NCBI GenBank assembly: GCA_046073825.1
Contig: JBJTMY010000231.1
Span: forward strand, 1-13,887
Reading direction: 5' to 3'
Length of the DNA stretch: 13,887 nucleotides
DNA from: CAINEC01 sp046073825
Lineage (GTDB): Bacteria > Bacteroidota > Bacteroidia > AKYH767-A > OLB10
The notes under the pieces are model-generated. The model saw only the letters and a program-made list of their open reading frames with translations, was not told the origin of the DNA and searched no databases. Position 1 is the stretch's first letter. Every line of letters begins with the position of its first letter. The position numbers and the translations under genes are program-made. Shown piece after piece: positions 7,909 to 13,210 of this stretch.

Positions 7909-7943
7909 TATTTCTACTTCCAATAATAGAATGGTAAAAAGCC

Positions 7944-8981
7944 TTACGCTAAGTCGTCAAACAAACTTCCCTTATCTTTAAAATACTTCTTTCCTAAATG
8001 ACGGTAAGCCTTCTCCGTTACCTCTCTTCCTCGTGGTGTTCTTACCAGAAATCCTTCCATAATTAAAAAAGGCTCATACACCTCTTCTAACGTTCCGCCT
8101 TCTTCGCCAACAGCAGTAGCTAAAGTATTTAATCCAACAGGACCACCTTTAAATTTATCAATGATGGAAGAAAGAATACGATTGTCCATTTCATCCAAAC
8201 CAAACATATCAACATTCAATTTTTCCAAGGCAAATTGAGCTATTGACAAATCAATATGTCCATCCCCTTTTATTTGTGCAAAGTCGCGCACACGACGTAA
8301 CAACGCATTCGCTATACGAGGCGTTCCTCTACTACGACGAGCAATTTCATAAGCTGCTTCTTCCGAAATTTCAATCTTTAAAATTTCACTTGCCCGTTGC
8401 ACAATTAACGTTAAACGCTTGGCATCATAATACTCTAACCGTGACGTAATACCGAAACGAGCTCTAAGAGGAGCAGTTAACAAACCCGAACGAGTTGTGG
8501 CTCCCACTAAGGTAAAAGGATTCAATTGAATTTGTACGGATCGTGCATTAGGGCCACTTTCAATCATAATATCAATTCGAAAATCTTCCATAGCAGAGTA
8601 TAAATACTCTTCTACTACTGGACTTAATCGATGTATTTCGTCAATGAACAAAACATCATTCGGCTCTAGATTAGTTAACAAACCTGCTAAATCGCCAGGC
8701 TTATCTAACACAGGACCAGAGGTCGTTTTTATATTTGAATTCAATTCATTCGAAATAATATAAGCCAATGTTGTTTTACCTAATCCCGGAGGACCATGTA
8801 ACAACACGTGATCCAATGATTCGCCACGTTGAGCTGCGGCCTTCACAAATATTTTCAAATTTTCTACTACCTGATCTTGTCCGGTAAAATCACCAAAATC
8901 GCCGGGACGAAGCGCCTTCTCAATATCTCGCTCTGTATTGTTCATTTTTTCTTTATCAGGATCTAAATGCTGATTTCTCAT
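7944..8981 (-). CDS. ruvB: Holliday junction branch migration helicase RuvB
   Basis: A 345-residue AAA+ ATPase, normal length for RuvB. As hexamers with RuvA it drives branch migration of Holliday junctions in recombinational repair; cytoplasmic. Landmarks: IEKALRPGDFGDFTGQ at 20-35, Walker A GPPGLGKTT at 63-71, Walker B LFIDEIH at 111-117, sensor I ATTR at 161-164, arginine finger in LRARFG at 172-177, sensor II region at 218-236 with RGTPR and LLRRVRD, and a C-terminal winged-helix domain (about 265-345) with RTPRGRE. The start at 8981 is favoured because MRNQHLDPDK matches the LDP-containing N-terminus usual in Bacteroidota RuvB; Met13 (8945) is less likely. A TAAATTTG box ends 4 nt before this ATG. 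No ruvA or ruvC lies next to it, which is common outside Proteobacteria. Confidence 0.97.
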   Translation of the reverse strand: MRNQHLDPDKEKMNNTERDIEKALRPGDFGDFTGQDQVVENLKIFVKAAAQRGESLDHVLLHGPPGLGKTTLAYIISNELNSNIKTTSGPVLDKPGDLAGLLTNLEPNDVLFIDEIHRLSPVVEEYLYSAMEDFRIDIMIESGPNARSVQIQLNPFTLVGATTRSGLLTAPLRARFGITSRLEYYDAKRLTLIVQRASEILKIEISEEAAYEIARRSRGTPRIANALLRRVRDFAQIKGDGHIDLSIAQFALEKLNVDMFGLDEMDNRILSSIIDKFKGGPVGLNTLATAVGEEGGTLEEVYEPFLIMEGFLVRTPRGREVTEKAYRHLGKKYFKDKGSLFDDLA

Positions 8982-8985
8982 TCGT

Positions 8986-8993
8986 CAAATTTA
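8986..8993 (-). promoter_or_regulatory. Putative ruvB -7 promoter box (TAAATTTG)
   Basis: Exact TAnnTTTG match on the minus strand, ending 4 nt (ACGA) before the ruvB ATG. With the usual distance from -7 box to start site, transcription would begin at or next to the start codon. No TTG is seen at -33. Confidence 0.55.
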
Positions 8994-9022
8994 ATGATAA
9001 TAAATTGGAACTTAGAACTCCT

Positions 9023-9919
9023 TTATACTGCTTTCCAAATACCTATTGAACGGTCATCTCCAGCGGTCAGCAAGGTAGTATCGTTCATCCAAAATAACGT
9101 ATTCACCGAATTCAAATGCCCTTCATTAGCTTGTTCCAATCGTTGAAGAACATGCTTAGAAGGAGAGTCCCATATTTTGATGGTCTTATCTCTGCTTGCT
9201 GTGGCAAAATAACTTTTGCTCGGTGAAAAGGCAATTTTATAAATAGCATAGTTATGTGCCGGTATTTCATGTACTATCGAAAGGTCCTTTTTATTTATCC
9301 ATCGCAAATGCGCATCACGCCCACCACAAATTAGCAACTCGTCTGAATAATCCACCAACGCATTAATCGAAAATCCTTGCGCGGCAATTTGATGCGAATG
9401 AATAGTTTCTAATGTTTCATCCTCCAGTTGATGTATTTTCCCTTCACCACATCCCACATACAAGCAATTAGCCTTTCCATCAAAAACCAACGAACGTAAT
9501 TTCATAGACGAAATTTTCTTTTTATCCATCAATGAAAAATCATTTTTAGATAAAACGGTTAACACCCCATCACCACCTAACACATAAATTTTGGACTTTT
9601 CTTTATTCTCAATAAGCGCAAAAATTCCTTTATCATTTATTTTTAGCAAGCGCTTTTCATGATTAAAATTCAAATCCATCACATGTATCTCTCCTTTTGC
9701 CTGACCAATGAGCAATTCGTTTTTTTCAGGCAAATGCAAAATGGAATAGATACTATCAGCAGCACGAGCAATCAAAGTTCCTTGTTCAGGACTATCTAAC
9801 TTCCATGAAACCACAAATCGATCACCCGCCGCCGATAAAAACTCATTAGAAGAAATTCCTTGTATATCATACACACCACCGGTATGACCTACACATCGAT
9901 TGAATAAAGAAAATTGCAT
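9023..9919 (-). CDS. Cytoplasmic WD40 beta-propeller protein
   Basis: A 298-residue protein made almost wholly of WD40-type blades, enough for one seven-bladed propeller. The clearest blades are the first (GHTGGVYDIQ with GDRFVVSWKL), the sixth (AHNYAIYKIAFSP with ASRDKTIKIWD, about 222-251) and the last (GHLNSVNTLFW with GDDRSIGIW, about 267-295); the middle blades are degenerate. It has no signal peptide, membrane segment or enzymatic domain, so it is probably a protein-binding scaffold in the cytoplasm; partner unknown. The frame is open to an ATG at 9940, but a TATCTTTG box with an upstream TTG sits between 9940 and the ATG at 9919, so 9919 is preferred. The start MQFSLFNRCVGHTGG leads directly into the first blade. 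ruvB lies 41 bp downstream on the same strand but has its own promoter box. Confidence 0.85.
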   Translation of the reverse strand: MQFSLFNRCVGHTGGVYDIQGISSNEFLSAAGDRFVVSWKLDSPEQGTLIARAADSIYSILHLPEKNELLIGQAKGEIHVMDLNFNHEKRLLKINDKGIFALIENKEKSKIYVLGGDGVLTVLSKNDFSLMDKKKISSMKLRSLVFDGKANCLYVGCGEGKIHQLEDETLETIHSHQIAAQGFSINALVDYSDELLICGGRDAHLRWINKKDLSIVHEIPAHNYAIYKIAFSPSKSYFATASRDKTIKIWDSPSKHVLQRLEQANEGHLNSVNTLFWMNDTTLLTAGDDRSIGIWKAV

Positions 9920-9923
9920 TTGA

Positions 9924-9951
9924 CAAAGATAATCTACCACATGAAAATCAA
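9924..9951 (-). promoter_or_regulatory. Promoter of the WD40 gene (TTG, 17 nt, TATCTTTG)
   Basis: On the minus strand TTG (9949-9951) is followed after 17 nt by TATCTTTG (9924-9931), matching both parts of the Bacteroidota consensus (-33 TTG, -7 TAnnTTTG). The box ends 4 nt before the ATG at 9919, so the mRNA is likely leaderless or nearly so. Confidence 0.65.
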
Positions 9952-9975
9952 CTCATGATTTTGGATTAATTGTTT

Positions 9976-9997
9976 GTAAACAGATATAAACGTTTAC
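9976..9997. repeat. Inverted repeat GTAAAC-N10-GTTTAC upstream of the WD40 gene
   Basis: GTAAAC at 9976-9981 and GTTTAC at 9992-9997 are perfect 6-bp arms around a 10-bp spacer in AT-rich DNA about 45 bp upstream of the WD40 promoter box. It has the form of an operator for a dimeric regulator, but 6-bp arms can arise by chance. The rest of the gene-free DNA from 9952 to 10110 shows nothing else I can support. Confidence 0.25.
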
Positions 9998-10110
9998 CAA
10001 CCGACTAATTAATTCTTGTTTTCTAAAATTGTGCACGATTTGTTCAACCTAACCAATGAATGATCAAAAATCAATGAACCTATTTCAAAACATATAATCC
10101 ATCCTTATTC

Positions 10111-10131
10111 AACCCCGCTATTCGCTGGGTT
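10111..10131. repeat. Degenerate hairpin at the left end of the palindrome array
   Basis: AACCC (10111-10115) pairs with GGGTT (10127-10131) and GC (10117-10118) with GC (10124-10125), with one mismatch and a 5-nt TATTC loop. Its shape and AACC-CGC to GC-GGTT layout resemble the four palindromes that follow, so it may be an outlying, diverged member or the array's boundary. Confidence 0.4.
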
Positions 10132-10137
10132 ATTATA

Positions 10138-10306
10138 TGAACCACAACGCGGTTCAACATCCATAACAATAAACATAAACAGACAGCGTCGAACCGCAAC
10201 GCGGTTCAAAAATCCTAACAATAAACATATAACAGACCACGCCGAACCGCAACGCGGTTCAACTTCCATTACGATAAACAGACAACGCCGAACCGCAAAG
10301 CGGTTC
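10138..10306. repeat. Array of four REP-like palindromes upstream of the Y1 transposase
   Basis: Four copies of a hairpin with core GAACCGCAACGCGGTTC (7-bp stem, 3-nt loop), all in the same orientation: 10139-10155 (one stem change, G to A, giving a mismatch), 10191-10207, 10244-10260 and 10290-10306 (loop AAA for AAC). Start-to-start distances are 52, 53 and 46 bp. The DNA between copies is also similar: a TCC(A/T)..AC.ATAAACA tract, then AACAGAC and (A)CGCC just before the second to fourth hairpins. The whole ~50-bp unit has therefore been duplicated in tandem, the last unit carrying a small deletion. The array stops 16 bp before the transposase ATG. This is the arrangement of REP sequences next to their RAYT gene. 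Confidence 0.85.
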
Positions 10307-10322
10307 AATAAAAAATATCTTT

Positions 10323-10769
10323 ATGACTACCTACACCCAAATCATTTACCAGATAGTTTTTGCGACAAAGAGAAGAGAAAAAACATTAAGCGCCGATAAA
10401 CGTCAAGAATTGTTCGCATATATTGCAACCGTTATCCGAAATAAAAATTGCTTCACCTATTGCGTCAACGGAGTTGAAGACCACTTGCACATTGTATGCA
10501 ACTTACACCCTTCTGTATCCTTGGCTGCATTGGTTAAAGACATAAAACTATCAAGCACCCATTTCATCAAGGAAGAAAAACTCTTTAAAAAATTTAATGG
10601 ATGGCAATCGGGCTATGGTGCCTTTACCTATTCAATTAAAGAAAAAGATCGAGTTGTACGATACGTCGAAAATCAAGAGAATCATCATAAAAAGAAAAAC
10701 TCTAAAGATGAACTGCATGAATTTTTGTTAGCAAATCAAATCGAATTTTACGAAAAATATTTTTCATGA
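10323..10769 (+). CDS. HUH/Y1 transposase, RAYT- or IS200-like
   Basis: A 148-residue single-domain transposase of the Y1 HUH family (IS200/IS605 TnpA and REP-associated RAYTs), which nicks and joins single-stranded DNA at hairpins through a 5'-phosphotyrosine. Landmarks: N-terminal strand YTQIIYQIVFATK (4-16); the HUH metal motif as HLH at 54-56 in VEDHLHIVCNL; the helix LVKDIKLSSTHFI at 70-82; GWQSGYGAFTYS at 93-104; and the likely nucleophile Tyr114 in RYVENQENHHKKK, with Gln118 as possible metal ligand. All key residues are present and there is no frameshift, so it is probably active. The length equals that of IS200 TnpA; no TnpB/IscB partner gene is present. The adjacent hairpin array suggests a RAYT-like domesticated role rather than a free insertion sequence, but that is inference. 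The ATG directly follows AT-rich DNA after the last hairpin, so the array may lie in its 5' leader. Confidence 0.88.
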   Translation: MTTYTQIIYQIVFATKRREKTLSADKRQELFAYIATVIRNKNCFTYCVNGVEDHLHIVCNLHPSVSLAALVKDIKLSSTHFIKEEKLFKKFNGWQSGYGAFTYSIKEKDRVVRYVENQENHHKKKNSKDELHEFLLANQIEFYEKYFS

Positions 10770-10787
10770 CTTATCATTTATATCAAT

Positions 10788-10849
10788 TCGATTTTTTCAG
10801 ACAATACAGGTCAAAGCAAAAAATTAATTTGGATAATTAAAAAAATCGA
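10788..10849. repeat. 10-bp perfect inverted repeat downstream of the transposase
   Basis: TCGATTTTTT (starting at 10788) and AAAAAATCGA (10840-10849) are perfect inverted repeats about 42 bp apart, just after the transposase gene. Both arms are mostly A/T tracts in AT-rich DNA, so chance is a real possibility; they could mark an element end. Confidence 0.25.
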
Positions 10850-10947
10850 CATTACTTTCTATACAGATATAAAGGCGAACGTTTTTATTGAAGTGATATA
10901 AATTGGAAAATCTTTTAAAAGTAATAACGAAACATATCAATTAATTT

Positions 10948-11091
10948 ATGACGACAGTAATGAAATTATATCGAATGCTGAATGGAATCTTCGCTGATTT
11001 TATTGCTTATTTAGGAGGAGGAGTTATCGTGCCTCTCTTCCTGTTTTTAGAATATGCGCAATCAAGCTGTTTGAAAAGCATAAAACGATGA
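10948..11091 (+). CDS. Possible 47-residue hydrophobic peptide
   Basis: A short open frame starting MTTVMKLYRMLNGIFADF with a hydrophobic stretch (FIAYLGGGVIVPLFLFL) that could be one membrane helix, followed by a basic tail (LKSIKR). There is no recognisable family, no clear promoter box or ribosome site. It lies in the otherwise gene-free 10770-11238 stretch after the transposase. In a second frame the same DNA gives a plausible-looking peptide (NNETYQLIYDDSNEI, then AEWNLR and a stop at about 10996), so the region could instead be debris of a decayed gene. I see no other coding signal in 10770-11238. Confidence 0.2.
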   Translation: MTTVMKLYRMLNGIFADFIAYLGGGVIVPLFLFLEYAQSSCLKSIKR

Positions 11092-11226
11092 ATAATTATA
11101 ATTGCTATTCATTACAAATGTTCAAATAAATTATAGTTGGAATTAATTACTACGATTAGTCTTACTATAAAATATGGAGCATTTACAATGCAATCCGAAG
11201 ATAATCACAAGCAATAAAATATTTAA

Positions 11227-11234
11227 TACCTTAG
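11227..11234 (+). promoter_or_regulatory. Putative mtgA -7 promoter box (TACCTTAG)
   Basis: Matches TAnnTTTG except for one base (TTAG for TTTG). It ends 4 nt (CACC) before the mtgA ATG, the same spacing as for ruvB and the WD40 gene. No TTG at -33 was found. Confidence 0.35.
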
Positions 11235-11238
11235 CACC

Positions 11239-11919
11239 ATGTTTAAAAAGGTGTTACGAATTGTTGGACTGGTTATAGCTGGATTTTTTTTGTTAAGTAT
11301 TGGTACAACTATTTTATATCGTTGGATTAATCCACCCATCACTCCGCTCATGGTTTCGCGCTATTTCGATCCTGAAATTGGGAAACTAGAAAAGGATTGG
11401 AAATCGCTGGAGGAAATTTCACCTAAGCTACCATTAGCAGTGGTGACTTCCGAAGATCAAAAGTTTGAAGATCATTTTGGTTTCGATTTAGAAGCAATTG
11501 AAAAAGCAGCCGACTATAACGCTACGCATAAGGGTAAACCAGTGAAAGGGGCATCGACAATTAGTCAGCAAACCGCTAAAAATGTATTTCTCTGGCAATC
11601 GCGCAGCTGGTTTAGAAAAGGACTCGAAGTATATTTTACATTTTTAATTGAAGTATTCTGGAGCAAAGAAAGAATAATGGAAGTCTATCTCAATGTGATT
11701 GAAATGGGACCAGGCATTTATGGTGCTGAAGCTGCTGCTCAATATTATTTTCATAAGCCTGCTATCAAACTTTCTAAAGGCGAAGCTGCACTTATTGCAG
11801 CTATTTTACCCAACCCTTTAAAATGGTCGGCATCAAAACCTACTCCTTACATAAAACGAAAAAAGGTGTGGATCATGACACACATGAAATACATTGAACT
11901 AAAAGAAATCAATCGTTAA
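11239..11919 (+). CDS. mtgA: Monofunctional peptidoglycan glycosyltransferase MtgA
   Basis: A 226-residue family GT51 enzyme, the usual length for MtgA. It polymerises lipid II into glycan strands on the periplasmic face of the inner membrane and has no transpeptidase domain. Residues 6-28 form one N-terminal membrane anchor (VLRIVGLVIAGFFLLSIG). GT51 motifs appear in order: SEDQKFEDHFGFD at 71-83 with catalytic Glu72; GASTISQQTAKNVFL at 104-118; RKGLE at 126-130; KERIMEVYLNVIEMG at 143-157 with the second conserved Glu148; and GIYGAEAAAQYYF at 159-171. The gene appears to be a single transcription unit after a long gene-poor stretch. It converges on the next gene: both stop codons share TTAA (11916-11919), so transcription of each runs into the other. 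Confidence 0.95.
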   Translation: MFKKVLRIVGLVIAGFFLLSIGTTILYRWINPPITPLMVSRYFDPEIGKLEKDWKSLEEISPKLPLAVVTSEDQKFEDHFGFDLEAIEKAADYNATHKGKPVKGASTISQQTAKNVFLWQSRSWFRKGLEVYFTFLIEVFWSKERIMEVYLNVIEMGPGIYGAEAAAQYYFHKPAIKLSKGEAALIAAILPNPLKWSASKPTPYIKRKKVWIMTHMKYIELKEINR

Positions 11920-12449
11920 AATCCGAGGTTTACTCCTGCTCGGATAATCGGATTTTCATAAATCGTATAAATACTGGAAGAAAAATTCCAAAGTCCCATG
12001 ATCACAAAACTCGAATGATCATTGATAGGAGTTACATATCCCCCTCCTAATAGAAGTGATTCAATATTGGTGCGAATTAATTTCGATTGATTCAGATTAG
12101 GCACTTCTGCATTGATTACTTCATACTCCCCATAAAGCAATACCTGAGGATGAACTTTATATTGAGCAAACACTCTTCCGCCGTATGTACTTGTTTCATA
12201 GTAGTAATTAGCATATCGCTTATCGTTTAAATAACTGTACGAAGGACCAACACCTGCTCCAAGTTTATCAGTAATCTTATATCCGATTGTTGGCGCCAGA
12301 TAAATATAAGTCACCGTTCCAAAGTTTAGTCCGATATTGCCTCCGTAAAACAATCGGTCTTTAAAAGGCACGTCCGATAATGAACTCTTTTCTTGAGCGA
12401 ATAACGCAATTGATAAGAAACAAGAAAGAATGATTAAGCTATATTTCAT
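11916..12449 (-). CDS. Small outer-membrane beta-barrel protein
   Basis: A 177-residue protein with a signal peptide at about 1-18 (MKYSLIILSCFLSIALFA). The mature part is a run of alternating strands rich in Tyr, Gly and Phe: YGGNIGLNFG, YIYLAPTIGYKI, KLGAGVGPSYSYL, YGGRVFAQYKVH, VLLYGEYEVI, SLLLGGGYVTP, SFVIMGLWNF. It ends in AGVNLGF, with the C-terminal Phe expected of an outer-membrane barrel recognised by the BAM machinery. The expected location is the outer membrane, with eight or so strands; the function is not recognised. It is divergent from the SDR gene across 58 bp holding a promoter for each, and overlaps mtgA tail to tail by 4 bp. Confidence 0.8.
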   Translation of the reverse strand: MKYSLIILSCFLSIALFAQEKSSLSDVPFKDRLFYGGNIGLNFGTVTYIYLAPTIGYKITDKLGAGVGPSYSYLNDKRYANYYYETSTYGGRVFAQYKVHPQVLLYGEYEVINAEVPNLNQSKLIRTNIESLLLGGGYVTPINDHSSFVIMGLWNFSSSIYTIYENPIIRAGVNLGF

Positions 12450-12465
12450 AAAATAATTCCTTTTT

Positions 12466-12473
12466 CAAAGATA
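12466..12473 (-). promoter_or_regulatory. Putative -7 promoter box of the outer-membrane protein gene (TATCTTTG)
   Basis: Exact TAnnTTTG match on the minus strand, 16 nt before the ATG at 12449, which would give a leader of about 12 nt. No TTG at -33. It lies back to back with the box for the SDR gene. Confidence 0.5.
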
Positions 12474-12491
12474 TTGAATTAAATAGATTGT

Positions 12492-12499
12492 TTACTTTG
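12492..12499 (+). promoter_or_regulatory. Putative -7 promoter box of the SDR-plsC operon (TTACTTTG)
   Basis: Matches TAnnTTTG with one mismatch at the second base and ends 8 nt before the ATG at 12508. A TTG occurs at 12474-12476, 15 nt upstream, slightly short of the usual spacing. Confidence 0.4.
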
Positions 12500-12507
12500 T
12501 AGCCTCT

Positions 12508-13209
12508 ATGGAAAATAAAACCATCTTGATAACCGGAGCCTCCTCAGGGGTAGGCTATCAAAGTGCTTTGCAATTAGCATCAAAAGGACATACTGTTATT
12601 GCACTCGCTAGAAATACTGAATTGCTAAATCAGCTCTCTGCTGCATCAGACGGGAAAATTATTTCATTCCCGCACGATTTAAGTCTTTTGCAATTTGATA
12701 CACTTTTTAATTTCCTGAAAGAAAAATCGATAACCAGCATTGATGTCTTAATCAATAACGCAGGACATTTAGTGAATGAACCTTTTGAAAACATTTCGAA
12801 AGAAGATTTACAAGCTGCCTACAACACTAATGTTTTTGCACCTTACCTTTTAACTCAATCGTTATTGCCGTTTCTAAAGCAATCACATCATCCACATATA
12901 ATAAACATAAGTTCTATCGGTGGAATACAAGGAAGTGTAAAATTCGCAGGACTATCCGCCTACTCTTCTTCTAAAGGTGCGTTGAGCATTCTAACGGAAT
13001 GCCTAGCTGAAGAATTTAAAGAAATCAATATCAAAGTAAATTGCATTGCTCTTGGAGCTGTAAATACCGAAATGCTCGCAAAAGCTTTTCCAGGTTATAA
13101 AGCACCACTCAGCGCGGCAGAAATGGGAAATTATATTACCTGGTTTGCTGAAAACGGACATCAATACTTTAACGGAAAAATAATTCCAGTAGCACTAAGC
13201 ACCCCATAA
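12508..13209 (+). CDS. Short-chain dehydrogenase/reductase (SDR family)
   Basis: A 233-residue classical SDR, an NAD(P)-dependent oxidoreductase with a Rossmann fold; cytoplasmic. Landmarks: the cofactor loop TGASSGVG at 9-16, NNAG at 83-86, the ISS Ser at 135-136, and the catalytic pair Tyr152 and Lys156 in AYSSSKGAL. The Ser-to-Tyr interval is about three residues longer than in most classical SDRs (GSVKFAGL insertion). ALARN after the second strand lacks an acidic residue at the expected NAD-selecting position and carries Arg35, which favours NADP(H) by inference. The substrate cannot be told. The next gene begins 1 bp after its stop, so it is co-transcribed with a PlsC-type acyltransferase, which hints at lipid metabolism without proving it. 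Confidence 0.9.
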   Translation: MENKTILITGASSGVGYQSALQLASKGHTVIALARNTELLNQLSAASDGKIISFPHDLSLLQFDTLFNFLKEKSITSIDVLINNAGHLVNEPFENISKEDLQAAYNTNVFAPYLLTQSLLPFLKQSHHPHIINISSIGGIQGSVKFAGLSAYSSSKGALSILTECLAEEFKEINIKVNCIALGAVNTEMLAKAFPGYKAPLSAAEMGNYITWFAENGHQYFNGKIIPVALSTP

Positions 13210-13210
13210 A

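Larger units (their letters stand above)
10138..10769 (+). mobile_element. RAYT/IS200-like unit: palindrome array plus HUH transposase
   Basis: The unit consists of the four-copy hairpin array and the adjacent single-gene Y1 transposase. No matching hairpin is seen downstream of the gene, so the right boundary is unknown and the element is either one-sided (as in REP/RAYT systems) or has lost its right end. Borders given are those of the visible parts. Confidence 0.6.

Noticed and set aside
8243..8449. 68-codon plus-strand open frame
   Set aside because: Antisense to the conserved ruvB gene with no protein-like features.
9920..9940. Upstream start codon (9940) for the WD40 protein
   Set aside because: The extension spans a full promoter-like TATCTTTG box, and the first WD40 blade begins just after the Met at 9919.
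10138..10306. CRISPR array
   Set aside because: Only four short palindromic repeats; the sequences between them resemble each other rather than being unique spacers, and no cas gene is nearby.
10105..10308. 67-codon open frame on the minus strand with an internally repeated peptide (NRFAVRRCLF and NRVAVRRCLF)
   Set aside because: It is the translation of the palindrome array itself; the peptide repeats mirror the DNA repeats and there is no promoter or homology sign.
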